Positions 45,866 through 55,371 of a stretch of DNA of 64,000 nt are shown one piece after another (positions within the stretch are counted from its first letter, which is position 1; each line of letters opens with the position of its first letter). The notes below the pieces were generated by a model that ran no database searches, had not been told where the DNA came from, and saw only the letters and a list, made by a program, of their open reading frames with translations. The DNA comes from Flavivirga algicola (GTDB lineage: Bacteria; Bacteroidota; Bacteroidia; Flavobacteriales; Flavobacteriaceae), in assembly GCF_012910715.1 (NCBI RefSeq), contig NZ_JABBHF010000008.1, forward strand, positions 62,001-126,000, given 5' to 3'. Position numbers and translations under genes: made by a program.

Positions 45866-45887
45866 TGTTAAATTAAAATACGTAATC

Positions 45888-47327
45888 ATGGTTAATACAC
45901 AAGCTCAAAAAGCAACAAAATTAGCACTTTTCAATTTTAAAGATGTATCTATACGTACATTCTGGATTACTGCCGTATCATTCTTTATGTGTTTCTTCTC
46001 ATGGTTTGGTATCGTGCCTTTTATGCCAGATGTAGTTAAGGATTTGGGGCTGACTCCAGATCAAAAATGGAATTCTATTATTTTGGCCGTTTCAGGAACG
46101 GTGTTTGCACGTTTGCTTATTGGTAAATTATGCGATAAGTATGGGCCAAGGTTATGCTATACTTTTCTATTAATTCTAGGGGCTATTCCAGTAATTTTAC
46201 TTGGATTGGTACAAACTCCACTTCAGTTTTTAATATGTCGTTTATTCATTGGTTTTATAGGAGCATCATTTGTAATAACACAAGTACATACGTCTTTAAT
46301 GTTTGCACCTAATGTTGTTGGTACTGCCAATGCCACATCTGCTGGTTGGGGTAATCTTGGAGGTGGTGCTAATCGTTTGGGAATGCCTTTAATAGCTGCC
46401 GCGGTAGTAAGTTTTGGAGTTGCAGAAGCAGAAGCCTGGAGGTATTCTATGGTTATTGCAGGTGTCATCTGTTTTTTAATGGGTATTGTATATTACTTTT
46501 TTACACAAGATACTCCTCAAGGGAATTTTAAAGATTTAAAGGCTTCAGGAGTAAAAATAGAAAAGAAAAAAGATGAAGTTGGTTTTCTGGCCGTATTAAA
46601 AGATTATAGAATTTGGATTCTATTTATTGTATATGCAGCTAGTTTTGGTATCGAACTCACGGTTTATGGTACTATGGATGATTACCTTCAAAATACCTTT
46701 CAGTTAGAAAGACTTACGGCTGGTAATGTAGTTTTGTCATTTGCATTAATGAACATCTTTGCACGTACTCTAGGTGGATTTTTTGGCGATAAATTTGGAA
46801 AGCTAAAAGGGTTGAGAGGCCGTGTATTATTCCTTTCGTTCATATTAACACTTCAAGGTATCATGCTTGTAACTTTTTCATTAACAACAAGTATTATTGT
46901 TGGTATTGTATTTCTTATATTGTTTAGTTTGTCAGTTCAAATGGCAGAAGGAGCTACGTTTTCTGTAGTGCCTTTCATTAATAAAAAAGCAATAGGTTCG
47001 GTATCTGGTATAGTGGGAGCTGGTGGAAATGTTGGCGCATTTTTAGCTGCCTTTTTACTAAAGTCCAAATCTGCCTTAGCAGAAAAAACAGCTATAGCTG
47101 CTAGTCAAGGCTTGGGAGAAGAAGCCATAAAAACAGCACAGTCGGCAGCATCATCAGCAGCTGTTTCTCAAGGCTATTTTATGATTGGTTTAGTGGTTAT
47201 TATAACTGGTATTATCGCGTTGGCCATTAAATTTTCTCAGGCAGATGAAAAAGAAAATACAACGAAAGTAACTATAGATAGTGATTCCGAACTACAAGGG
47301 TTGAAAACTATAAAAGTTAAAAGCTGA
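45888..47327 (+). CDS. narK: NarK-family nitrate/nitrite transporter
   Basis: The 479-residue major-facilitator protein has about 12 helices, with FFMCFFSWFGIVPFMPDVVK (helix 1), CDKYGPRLCYTFLL, the nitrate signature GWGNLGGGANRLGMPL in the first half and SVSGIVGAGGNVGAFLAAF in the second. An extended loop of about 60 residues precedes the last helix (LAEKTAIAASQGLGEEAIKT). It brings nitrate into the cell for the reductase encoded next. Confidence 0.94.
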   Translation: MVNTQAQKATKLALFNFKDVSIRTFWITAVSFFMCFFSWFGIVPFMPDVVKDLGLTPDQKWNSIILAVSGTVFARLLIGKLCDKYGPRLCYTFLLILGAIPVILLGLVQTPLQFLICRLFIGFIGASFVITQVHTSLMFAPNVVGTANATSAGWGNLGGGANRLGMPLIAAAVVSFGVAEAEAWRYSMVIAGVICFLMGIVYYFFTQDTPQGNFKDLKASGVKIEKKKDEVGFLAVLKDYRIWILFIVYAASFGIELTVYGTMDDYLQNTFQLERLTAGNVVLSFALMNIFARTLGGFFGDKFGKLKGLRGRVLFLSFILTLQGIMLVTFSLTTSIIVGIVFLILFSLSVQMAEGATFSVVPFINKKAIGSVSGIVGAGGNVGAFLAAFLLKSKSALAEKTAIAASQGLGEEAIKTAQSAASSAAVSQGYFMIGLVVIITGIIALAIKFSQADEKENTTKVTIDSDSELQGLKTIKVKS

Positions 47328-47334
47328 AAATTTT

Positions 47335-47358
47335 CCTCGAAGCTTGCTTCGGGGTTTT
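47335..47358 (+). terminator. Terminator after narK
   Basis: CCTCGAAGC pairs with GCTTCGGGG (one G-T pair) and is followed by TTTTCT, eight bases after the narK stop. Confidence 0.65.
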
Positions 47359-47367
47359 CTTTGTGAC

Positions 47368-47420
47368 TGTTATTCCTGCTAACAACGCTGGCCTGTTTCT
47401 TCAGTAAAGCAGGAATAACA
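47368..47420. repeat. Perfect 13-bp inverted repeat
   Basis: TGTTATTCCTGCT (47368-47380) is matched exactly by AGCAGGAATAACA (47408-47420) around 27 bases. The ATTCCTGC core is shared with the repeat at 30193-30267. It may reinforce the narK terminator. Confidence 0.65.
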
Positions 47421-47576
47421 AATCAAAGATTTTAAGGAATTAAATTCTGTATTTAGTATGCCAATTTTTATCAATTTAATGATTTAAAAAGGCTTTTTTA
47501 AGGTATTGCCAATAATTATTGCAGGCCTTGTTTTGAATAAAAATAATCCTTTAATTCGTATAAAACACAGTTGTAA

Positions 47577-50500
47577 ATGGTTAAGAATGAAGTAAAAACA
47601 ACATGCTCTTATTGTGGCGTAGGATGTGGTATCATTGTTAAAAAAGACATTAATAATAAAGTTTTTGTCGAAGGTGATAAGGAGCATCCTGTTAATAAAG
47701 GTATGCTTTGTTCTAAAGGCATGAATTTGCATTATGTGGTAAACGACATATCCGACAGGATTTTATATCCAGAAATGCGGTGGAGTAGATCGCATCCGCG
47801 TGAACGCGTAAGTTGGGACGATGCTTTAGGTAGAGCGAGTCGTGTTTTTAAATCAATTATAAAAAAATATGGACCCGATAGTGTCGGGTTTTATGTGTCA
47901 GGGCAAAGCCTTACCGAAGAATATTATATAGCGAATAAACTAACCAAGGGATTTTTAGGAACCAATAATATAGACACTAATTCACGCTTATGTATGAGTT
48001 CTGCCGTAGTTGGTTATAAAAAAACATTTGGAGAAGATAGTGTCCCTATTTCTTATGAAGATATAGAATTGGCAGATTGCTTTTTAATTACAGGGGCAAA
48101 TCCAGCTTGGTGTCATCCAATCCTTTTTAGGCGCATAGAAAAGCGTAAAGAGGAAAATCCCAATGTTAAGATTATAGTTATTGATCCCCGTAAAACAGAC
48201 TCTGCGAATTTTGCGGATTTACATCTCCAATTACTTCCAGGAACAGATGTTGTACTTTATAATGCTATAGGAAGGCGTTTGTTTGAACGTGGTTTGATTG
48301 ATGAAAAATTTATAAAAAATCATACAGAGGGTTATGCGGCTTACAAAGACCTAATCTTTTCAACATCTATAAAACAAGCATCAAAGCTTTGTGGTGTACC
48401 GGAAAAGGATATTAAAAAAGCAGCAGATATTATAGGGCTTTCCAAAGGCTTTATTAGCATGTGGGCTATGGGGCTCAATCAAAGTGTTGTTGGAACCGAT
48501 AAGAATGTATCATTATTAAACCTTTCACTTATAACAGGTCAGATAGGTAAGCCAGGTTCTGGTCCTTTTTCGCTTACAGGACAACCCAATGCGATGGGTG
48601 GGCGTGAAGTAGGAGGAATGGCCAATTTATTGGCTGTTCATAAAGATTTAATGAATGAGGAACATAGGCGTGAAGTCGCTCAGTTTTGGGGTGTTGATAA
48701 AATATCAGACAAACCAGGTTATACAGCTACAGAAATGTTCGATGCTCTAGAAAGTGGTAAACTAAAAGCGGTATGGATTGCTTGTACTAATCCTTTGGTG
48801 AGTTTGCCTAATACGCATCAAATTGAACGGGCTATGAAAAAAGCCAAATTTGTGGTTGTTCAGGATATTTCATATAAATCGGATACTGTAGATTATGCCG
48901 ATTTAGTATTGCCAGCAGCAGGATGGTTGGAGAAAGAAGGCACGATGACGAATTCCGAAAGGCGTATTTCATACCTACCAAAAGAAATTGATGCACCAGG
49001 AGAAGCAAGACCAGATGTTGAAATTTTCTGTGACTTTGCACAACGTATGGGGTTCAGAGGGTTTAATTACAATAATGCCAGTGAGATATACGATGAGTAT
49101 GCATCCATGACCAAAGGAACCAATATTGATGTATCGTTTCTAAATTATGATAGGTTAAAGAGCGAGGGTACATTCCAGTGGCCCGTGCCAGAGCATAGAC
49201 ACCAGGGAACCTCGAGGCTTTTTGAAGATAAAAAGTTTTATACACCCAATGGAAAAGCACAGTTTAATCTGCCAAGCACGATTAAAAATACTTCAGTACA
49301 GCCAAGCGAGGATTTTCCATTAATTTTAACGACTGGACGTATTCGGGATCAATGGCATACGATGACCAAAACAGGAAAAGTATCCAGATTAAAAACACAT
49401 TATCCAACGCCAGTTTTAGAAATAAATCCAGTAGATGCTTATTTATGTAAATTAAAAGATGGTAGTATTGCTGAAATTAAAAGTGAAAATGGCGTTGTTA
49501 GAGTACGAGCTAAAATTACCGAAACCATAAAAAAAGGTGTGGTATTTTTACCGATGCACTGGGGTAAGCAACTTCAAAGTGATTTAAACAGAACGAACAA
49601 TTTAACGAATACACATATAGATCCAACATCTAAAGAACCCGATTTTAAGTTTACCTGTGTTTCAGTTACAAAATATAAAAAACCTGTAGAAAAAATAGTT
49701 ATTGTAGGAGCTGGAGCTGCGGCATTCAGGTTTGTACAAAATTACCGTGAGTTTAATGAAGTTGATGAAATTCATGTGTTTTCAAAAGAACCTAATTTAT
49801 TCTATAATAGAGTATTATTGCCCGAATATGTAACAGAGGAATTAACTTGGGAGCAACTTCTTAAGATTAAAAAATTAGAGCTTGATAAGTTGAACATCCA
49901 TGTGCATCCAGAAACGTCTATTTCTAATATAGATAAAGAAAATAAGGTTGTAACAGATAGTCATAACGAAAAACATACGTTTGATAAATTGATTTTAGCA
50001 ACTGGTAGTCGTGCTTTTATTCCGAAGGGAGTTCAAATAGACCTGCCGGGGCGTTTTACTATGCGTAATAAAATTGATGCAGATAAGTTCAAAGCTTATC
50101 TAGATGCCACAAACTTGCCGCCAGAAGAGCAACACGTTGTAATAGTTGGAGGAGGGTTGTTAGGTTTAGAACTGGCTGCTGCCATGAAACATAAGAATGC
50201 TAAAATTACTATTGTACAGAGGGCATCACGTTTGATGGAGCGTCAGTTGGATAAAGTTTCCAGTAAATTATTGGCTCTAGATGTTCAAGAACGCGGTATT
50301 CAGATTTATTTTGATAATGAGGTAAGTACTGTTTTTGACGATGAAGATACGGGTGAATTAAATATTACCTTAAAGAGTGGAAAGCTTATTACGGCCAATG
50401 CTATAGTGTATGCTATAGGTACCATACCTAACGTAGAAATAGCAAGAGAAAATGGTATTGATTGCAGTCGAGGAGTAAAAGTAAACCAGCATTTACAATC

Positions 50501-51098
50501 CTCGCACCCAGATATCTTTGCTATTGGTGAAATTGCCGAATTTAATAATCAGTTGTTCGGAATTACGTCGGCAGCAGAAGAACAAGCGACTATACTGGCA
50601 AACTTTATTGCAGGAGATATTAGCTGCTCATATAATGGTTCTGTTTTGATGAATATTTTAAAGTTTAATGACTTAAACCTTTGTAGCATAGGCGACATTA
50701 TTGTACCTGATAATGATGATAGCTATGAAGAAATAATTTTTACGGACATTAAAAAACGGTACTACAAAAAGTGTATTGTTAAAGATGATTTATTGATTGG
50801 AGCTGTTTTAATGGGAGATAAAAATGAATTTGCCGAGTTTAAAACCATGATTGAGAGTAAAATTGAAATGGCAGATAAGCGGAATACGCTACTTCGAGGG
50901 GCATCAAACGACACTCCCGTATTAGGTAAATTGATCTGCTCCTGTAGTCAGGTAGGTGCAGGCAATATAGAAGAAGCCATTGCCAAGGGCTGTACAGATT
51001 TTACAGAACTGTGTAACAAGACTGGTGCAGGCTTAGGTTGCGGAAGTTGTAAAACAGAAGTTAGAGAAATACTTCATAACGCAAAAGTATTAGCATAA
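47577..51098 (+). CDS. Assimilatory nitrate reductase fused to an FAD reductase and a BFD domain
   Basis: The 1173-residue protein has three parts. Residues 1-690 are the molybdopterin nitrate reductase (NasA/NarB type): CSYCGVGC (cysteines 10, 13, 17) with C45 for the [4Fe-4S] cluster, Mo-ligand cysteine about 139 in SRLCMSSAVV, GQPNAMGGREVGG. Residues about 700-1105 are a NirB-like FAD/NAD reductase (IVIVGAGAAAFRFVQNY, VVIVGGGLLGLELAAAM, FAIGEIAEF). Residues about 1118-1170 are a BFD [2Fe-2S] domain (CSCSQVGAGNIEEAI, GCGSCKTEV). Electrons from NAD(P)H could thus reach nitrate within one chain. Its stop overlaps the next start by one base. Confidence 0.93.
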   Translation: MVKNEVKTTCSYCGVGCGIIVKKDINNKVFVEGDKEHPVNKGMLCSKGMNLHYVVNDISDRILYPEMRWSRSHPRERVSWDDALGRASRVFKSIIKKYGPDSVGFYVSGQSLTEEYYIANKLTKGFLGTNNIDTNSRLCMSSAVVGYKKTFGEDSVPISYEDIELADCFLITGANPAWCHPILFRRIEKRKEENPNVKIIVIDPRKTDSANFADLHLQLLPGTDVVLYNAIGRRLFERGLIDEKFIKNHTEGYAAYKDLIFSTSIKQASKLCGVPEKDIKKAADIIGLSKGFISMWAMGLNQSVVGTDKNVSLLNLSLITGQIGKPGSGPFSLTGQPNAMGGREVGGMANLLAVHKDLMNEEHRREVAQFWGVDKISDKPGYTATEMFDALESGKLKAVWIACTNPLVSLPNTHQIERAMKKAKFVVVQDISYKSDTVDYADLVLPAAGWLEKEGTMTNSERRISYLPKEIDAPGEARPDVEIFCDFAQRMGFRGFNYNNASEIYDEYASMTKGTNIDVSFLNYDRLKSEGTFQWPVPEHRHQGTSRLFEDKKFYTPNGKAQFNLPSTIKNTSVQPSEDFPLILTTGRIRDQWHTMTKTGKVSRLKTHYPTPVLEINPVDAYLCKLKDGSIAEIKSENGVVRVRAKITETIKKGVVFLPMHWGKQLQSDLNRTNNLTNTHIDPTSKEPDFKFTCVSVTKYKKPVEKIVIVGAGAAAFRFVQNYREFNEVDEIHVFSKEPNLFYNRVLLPEYVTEELTWEQLLKIKKLELDKLNIHVHPETSISNIDKENKVVTDSHNEKHTFDKLILATGSRAFIPKGVQIDLPGRFTMRNKIDADKFKAYLDATNLPPEEQHVVIVGGGLLGLELAAAMKHKNAKITIVQRASRLMERQLDKVSSKLLALDVQERGIQIYFDNEVSTVFDDEDTGELNITLKSGKLITANAIVYAIGTIPNVEIARENGIDCSRGVKVNQHLQSSHPDIFAIGEIAEFNNQLFGITSAAEEQATILANFIAGDISCSYNGSVLMNILKFNDLNLCSIGDIIVPDNDDSYEEIIFTDIKKRYYKKCIVKDDLLIGAVLMGDKNEFAEFKTMIESKIEMADKRNTLLRGASNDTPVLGKLICSCSQVGAGNIEEAIAKGCTDFTELCNKTGAGLGCGSCKTEVREILHNAKVLA

Positions 51099-52528
51099 TG
51101 GAAGAACCATATAGATTAAGAATTAACGGGGGGGTTGTCTCACCAGGCGAGTTGAAATATATTTGCGAAGCCGCAGAAGGCTTAGGTTTGGATGCGATTT
51201 CTTTTGGTTCTCGACAAGACATTATATTTCCTGAAGAAATAGATAAAAGTAAGTTTAATAAATTTGATAAAATCCAATTTATCAAACCCAAGGCAGATGG
51301 TATAGAAAATATATCATCGTCTTATGTGTCTGCAGACATACTATCAAGTACCTCATGGCTTACCAGTGATAAGTATTTATATGTTATAGAGCAGTTTAAG
51401 CACAAACTAAGTTTAAGAGTGAATGTCACTGATCCCAAACAACGTTTGGTTCCGCTATTCACAGGTAATATAAATTTTATAGCATCAGGCCACGAAGATT
51501 ATTGGTATTTATACGTTAGGCTTCCTGGTTGGGAAAAGACACGCATGTATCCAGCACTCATTTATAGCTGGGATATGGATAAAATAGAACTTGCTATAGA
51601 AAATGTTCTACAAGAAGAACCAGAAACCATTGAAACACTTTTTGAATTGGTAAGCGATGCGGTCGACACCAATAACAGGACGGTAGACAAGCCTTTAGAA
51701 GTTCCTTTTTACCCATTTCCGTATTATGAGGGGATGAACCGTATTGGGCCAGATAGTTATTGGTTAGGACTATATTGGAGAAATAATAGGTACGATTTGG
51801 CCTTTTTAAAAGCGATGTGTGATTTATGTGCAGAAAATAAAATTGGTAAAATTTCGATTACGCCATGGAAATCCTTTATTGTTAAGGGAATTCCATCTAA
51901 GTCAAAATTACAATGGGAAAAGCTTTTAGGTAAATTTGGTATTAACGTACGCCATTCTATGTTAGAGATGAATTGGCATGTCCCAGTAAACGATAAAGAT
52001 GCCTTGAGTTTAAAAAAATATCTTGTTACTAATTTTGATCAAAACGATATTAGCACCTATGGATTGACCTTTGGTATTACGAGTTATGAGAGTGATACTT
52101 ATAATTTCACTTCTATTGTTATAGAGAAAAATAAACAACCAGACGCTATAGGAGATTTTAAAATAAGAGATACCTATAACCTATTATATGCTAAAAATTT
52201 CGATCCCAATACACTAGAATACATCATGCATGTTCAAGATGTGGATAAAGTTGAGTTGCCAGGGCTTCTAATGGAATTAAGCCAGTTGTATTTTGAGCAA
52301 CTTGGGACAGAACGCGAAGAGGAAAAAACCATAGAAGTGATCTCAGAGTATGTTGAAGAAGAAGTTTATCAATGTAAAGACTGTCTAACTGTTTATAATG
52401 AAGTTTATGGAGATGTCACACAAAATATAACACCAAATACATCTTTTGAAAGTCTCCCTGAAACCTATGAATGTTCCCTTTGTGAAGCACCAAAGAGTCG
52501 TTTTGAAAAGAAAGTGCTGGTAAAATAA
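51098..52528 (+). CDS. Nitrite/sulfite-reductase-like protein with C-terminal rubredoxin domain
   Basis: The 476-residue protein starts like a sirohaem reductase half (YRLRINGGVVSPGELKYICE) and has a second such segment (GKISITPWKSFIVKGI, about 250-266). The paired cysteines that bind the [4Fe-4S]-sirohaem centre are absent, so this part is probably not catalytic. The last 60 residues are a rubredoxin domain: CKDC (about 426-429) and CSLC (about 458-461), an iron site. It starts inside the stop of the nitrate reductase gene (TAATG), so it is made in step with it and probably feeds or structures that enzyme. Confidence 0.85.
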   Translation: MEEPYRLRINGGVVSPGELKYICEAAEGLGLDAISFGSRQDIIFPEEIDKSKFNKFDKIQFIKPKADGIENISSSYVSADILSSTSWLTSDKYLYVIEQFKHKLSLRVNVTDPKQRLVPLFTGNINFIASGHEDYWYLYVRLPGWEKTRMYPALIYSWDMDKIELAIENVLQEEPETIETLFELVSDAVDTNNRTVDKPLEVPFYPFPYYEGMNRIGPDSYWLGLYWRNNRYDLAFLKAMCDLCAENKIGKISITPWKSFIVKGIPSKSKLQWEKLLGKFGINVRHSMLEMNWHVPVNDKDALSLKKYLVTNFDQNDISTYGLTFGITSYESDTYNFTSIVIEKNKQPDAIGDFKIRDTYNLLYAKNFDPNTLEYIMHVQDVDKVELPGLLMELSQLYFEQLGTEREEEKTIEVISEYVEEEVYQCKDCLTVYNEVYGDVTQNITPNTSFESLPETYECSLCEAPKSRFEKKVLVK

Positions 52529-52553
52529 GATTAAGCTTAACTAAGCTCAAGCT

Positions 52554-53012
52554 CTAAGCTCGAGGTTTATTCAAACCTCTGTCATACATAACAATGCTTC
52601 CTGCAACAGATACATTTAAGCTTAATTGCGATTTGAATTTGACAAGGAAATGACTTTTTTCAATGGCTTGGTTAGATAAGCCATGGTCTTCTGCTCCCAA
52701 TAAATAGACACAACGTCTTGGATGATGAAAGTTTTCTAAATTTTCAGCTTTATCAGTTAATTCTACACCTACAATTCGAGCACCTTTTGGCAGGTTTTTA
52801 AAAAAATCGTCAAAATTCTCATAATGAAAATAAGGCATAGACTTTACGGCATTATGTGTATCGCAAGCTTGTTTGGCATACCTGTTTCCAATAGTAAAAA
52901 TAAAACTGGCTCCAAGGTTTTGAGCCGATCTCCATAGTACACCAAGGTTTTCTGGTGTTTTTCCATTCTGGATACCTATGCCAAAGAATTCATTTTCGAA
53001 GTTGTCTATCAT
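52554..53012 (-). CDS. TrmH/SpoU-family RNA 2'-O-methyltransferase
   Basis: The start chosen is ATG 53012 (MIDNFENEFFGIGIQNGKTP); the longer frame from a GTG at 53102 adds 30 residues without family character. The 152-residue protein has the three SPOUT motifs: NLGVLWRSAQNLGA, LLGAEDHGLSNQAI and LSLNVSVAGSIVMYD. It methylates a ribose in tRNA or rRNA; the target base cannot be read. It stands alone, divergent from the H-NOX operon. Confidence 0.9.
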   Translation of the reverse strand: MIDNFENEFFGIGIQNGKTPENLGVLWRSAQNLGASFIFTIGNRYAKQACDTHNAVKSMPYFHYENFDDFFKNLPKGARIVGVELTDKAENLENFHHPRRCVYLLGAEDHGLSNQAIEKSHFLVKFKSQLSLNVSVAGSIVMYDRGLNKPRA

Positions 53013-53111
53013 AAATTCAAAATTAACTATTCTTAAATATTTACTAAAAAAATTAAACCTTAAATTATTTGTAAGATTTGGTGTAAAACCATTCGTCGAC
53101 ACTTAATCGCA

Positions 53112-53178
53112 ATTCACCTACACTTAAATTCAGCCTAGCGAAGGAAAATAGTTGTATGTTCCAATTACATTATTTTTA
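53112..53178 (+). promoter_or_regulatory. LytTR-type direct-repeat site A and promoter of the H-NOX operon
   Basis: The 31-base element (53112-53142) starts ATTCACCTACA and ends CCTAGCGAA. Read on the minus strand it holds two 9-bp repeats, TCGCTAGGC and TAGGTGAAT, whose starts are 21 bases apart. A -7-like box TATTTTTA begins 29 bases past its end (53171-53178), 21 bases before the first ATG. The same element and spacing occur at 56590 and 63055. It suggests activation of this operon by its own LytTR regulator. Confidence 0.75.
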
Positions 53179-53198
53179 CAGTTACTTAAACCTATGTG

Positions 53199-53612
53199 AT
53201 GAAAAATAATTTAAAAGTGCTTCTTATTGAAGATGATATGATTGAAGTCATGAAATTTAACAGGGTTGTTACCTCTCTAGACCTTAAATGTAATACCGTT
53301 GAGGCAAATAATGGAGAAGAGGCTCTAAATATTTTAGAAAAAAAAGACGAATTACCTGACATAATTTTATTAGATTTAAACATGCCAAAAATTAATGGTA
53401 TGGAATTTTTGTCCATTTTAAAAGAAGATAAAAGCTTGCAACATATTCCTGCAATCATATTAACAACATCTAATAATCGAAAAGATTTGCTGGAATGTTA
53501 TAAACTAGGAATTGCAGGTTATATTTTAAAACCTTTAAAGTATGAAGACTATGTGACGAAAATAAAAAAGCTATTGGCATATTGGAGTATTAACGAATTA
53601 ATAAAAACTTAA
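53199..53612 (+). CDS. Single-domain CheY-like response regulator
   Basis: The start chosen is ATG 53199, three bases after a GTG in frame. The 137-residue protein is only a receiver: EDD at 11-13, phosphoacceptor aspartate 59 in IILLDLNMPK, threonine in ILTTSNN and lysine in YILKPL. It has no output domain, so it acts by protein binding or as a phosphate sink. It is the first gene after site A and is followed by the H-NOX gene four bases later. Confidence 0.93.
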   Translation: MKNNLKVLLIEDDMIEVMKFNRVVTSLDLKCNTVEANNGEEALNILEKKDELPDIILLDLNMPKINGMEFLSILKEDKSLQHIPAIILTTSNNRKDLLECYKLGIAGYILKPLKYEDYVTKIKKLLAYWSINELIKT

Positions 53613-53616
53613 ACGC

Positions 53617-54156
53617 ATGAAAGGAATTGTTTTTACAGAGTTTTTAGATCTGGTAGAACATAAGTTTGGCCTGGAAATGGTCGACACTATTATTTCACAA
53701 TCAGAATTGGAATCTGAAGGTATTTACACAGCTGTAGGGACTTATAAATTCTCTGAAATGCTGCAGCTTCTTAAAAATCTAAGCACTAATACCAATATTT
53801 CTATTGATGATTTGTTGCTCGTTTATGCAGAGCACTTCTTTAGTGTTTTAAAAGAGAGCTACCCAGATCTTATGTCAATGTATAAAGACCCCATAGATAT
53901 GTTGGCATCTATTGAAAATCATATACATGTTGAAGTTAGAAAAATTTATCCAGATGCTGAATTACCGACTTTTGTAGTGGAAGAAAAAACAAATAATTCA
54001 TTGATCATGGTTTATAAATCCAATAGAGCCATGCACCATTTTGGTTTAGGTTTAATGAATAAAACGTTTGAACATTTTAATTCTACAGCTTCAATCGTTT
54101 TGGAAAAAATTAAGGAAGATGGTACGGAAGTCAAGTTTATCATTAATAAAAATTAA
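53617..54156 (+). CDS. H-NOX haem-binding nitric oxide sensor
   Basis: The 179-residue stand-alone HNOB protein starts MKGIVFTEFLDLVEHKFG, as the family does. It has NHIHVEVRKIYPDAELPTF (101-119), where histidine 104 lines up with the proximal haem ligand by its distance to IYP. The haem-propionate motif YxSxR is present as YKSNR (133-137). There is no distal tyrosine that I can assign, which fits NO rather than O2 binding. Its stop overlaps the start of the kinase gene by one base (TAATG), the usual sign that it controls that kinase. Confidence 0.94.
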   Translation: MKGIVFTEFLDLVEHKFGLEMVDTIISQSELESEGIYTAVGTYKFSEMLQLLKNLSTNTNISIDDLLLVYAEHFFSVLKESYPDLMSMYKDPIDMLASIENHIHVEVRKIYPDAELPTFVVEEKTNNSLIMVYKSNRAMHHFGLGLMNKTFEHFNSTASIVLEKIKEDGTEVKFIINKN

Positions 54157-55370
54157 TGAGTCAAGATAACATTGACATACTTCAACGTGCTCTCAAAAGG
54201 GAAAAATCAGCTAGAAAAGCAGCAGAAAAGATACTGGAAGAAAAATCGTTAGAGCTATACAATACAGCTCAAAAATTAAAAGAAGCTAATGAAAAATTGG
54301 AATTGCTTCTCGAAGAAAAAACATCCCAGTTGCAAGGTGTTTTTGAAAATATTAATGATGCCTATTTAATAATGGATCTGGAAGGCAATGCCCTAAAAAT
54401 GAATGATGCAGCCATCGACTTATTTGGATATGATATTAATAAAGAGAAATTAAATGTTATAGACCTTATCTATAAACCAGATGCCAATTATGCATTTAAG
54501 TCATTTAGGGAATTAAGAAAAAAAGGTGCATTTACAGATTACACGGCTAGAATTATTACCAAAGATAAAAGTATTAAATGGGTGCATATAAATGCTAGTG
54601 TTATATACGATAAGAAAAAATTACCTATTGCAGCTCAAGGTATTATAAGAGATATTACAGAAGCAAAACGAACTGCTTCGTTGATAGAAGACCAAAAAAG
54701 GAAGTTAGCTAAAAGTAATGATGAGCTACAAGAGTATGCACATATAGTATCTCATGATTTAAAATCACCATTAAGGAGTATTAATGCCTTGGTTAGCTGG
54801 ATTAAAGAAGATAATGAAGGTAAATTAGATGCTGCTAGTCTGCAAAATTTCACACTTATAGAAACGACGTTAGAGAAAATGGAGCAGCTTATATCGGATG
54901 TGCTAAACTACTCGAGTATAGGTTCTGAAGAGAAAGAGAAAATAAATGTTGATTTAGAAATAGTGGTAAAGGATTTAGCTAAAATCCTTTATGTTCCAGG
55001 TCACGTTTCTATTAATATATTAGGTCCATTACCTAAGGTTAAAGGCTATAAAACAAAATTGCAGCAGTTATTCCAAAACCTGATAAGTAATGCCATTAAG
55101 TTTATAGATAAAGATAAAGGGTGTATCGATATCGAATATAAAGTATTAAAAAACTATTATCAGTTTTCTGTAAAAGATAATGGTATGGGAATAGATAAAC
55201 AGTATCACAAAAAAATATTCAAAATTTTTCATACTCTAAATGAGAGTAAAAACTCTACAGGTATAGGGCTTTCAATTGTTAAAAAAATTGTTGATTTACA
55301 TGATGGTGAAATTTGGTTGGAAAGTGAGCCTAAAGTGGGGACTACATTCTTTTTCACATTAAAAAAATAG
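54156..55370 (+). CDS. Soluble PAS-domain histidine kinase (H-NOX-linked)
   Basis: The 404-residue kinase has no membrane helix. A coiled coil (1-60) leads to a PAS domain (about 61-175, VFENINDAYLIMDLEGNALK), a HisKA helix with IVSHDLKSPLRSIN (histidine 200) and an HATPase domain (FQNLISNAIKF, DNGMGIDKQY, STGIGLSIVKK). It should be inhibited or activated by the H-NOX protein when NO binds. Being without its own receiver, it needs external partners, which the neighbouring CheY, Hpt and LytTR genes supply. Confidence 0.93.
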   Translation: MSQDNIDILQRALKREKSARKAAEKILEEKSLELYNTAQKLKEANEKLELLLEEKTSQLQGVFENINDAYLIMDLEGNALKMNDAAIDLFGYDINKEKLNVIDLIYKPDANYAFKSFRELRKKGAFTDYTARIITKDKSIKWVHINASVIYDKKKLPIAAQGIIRDITEAKRTASLIEDQKRKLAKSNDELQEYAHIVSHDLKSPLRSINALVSWIKEDNEGKLDAASLQNFTLIETTLEKMEQLISDVLNYSSIGSEEKEKINVDLEIVVKDLAKILYVPGHVSINILGPLPKVKGYKTKLQQLFQNLISNAIKFIDKDKGCIDIEYKVLKNYYQFSVKDNGMGIDKQYHKKIFKIFHTLNESKNSTGIGLSIVKKIVDLHDGEIWLESEPKVGTTFFFTLKK

Positions 55371-55371
55371 C

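Noticed and set aside
47510-47521. Palindrome CAATAATTATTG upstream of the nitrate reductase gene as an operator
   Set aside because: It is short, purely AT-rich in the centre and not shared with nirB or narK; chance is likely in this base composition.
53112-53142. Site A as a ComE-type box (ACACTTAAATTCAG)
   Set aside because: That match is absent from sites B and C; the shared parts are the outer half-sites, which have LytTR geometry.
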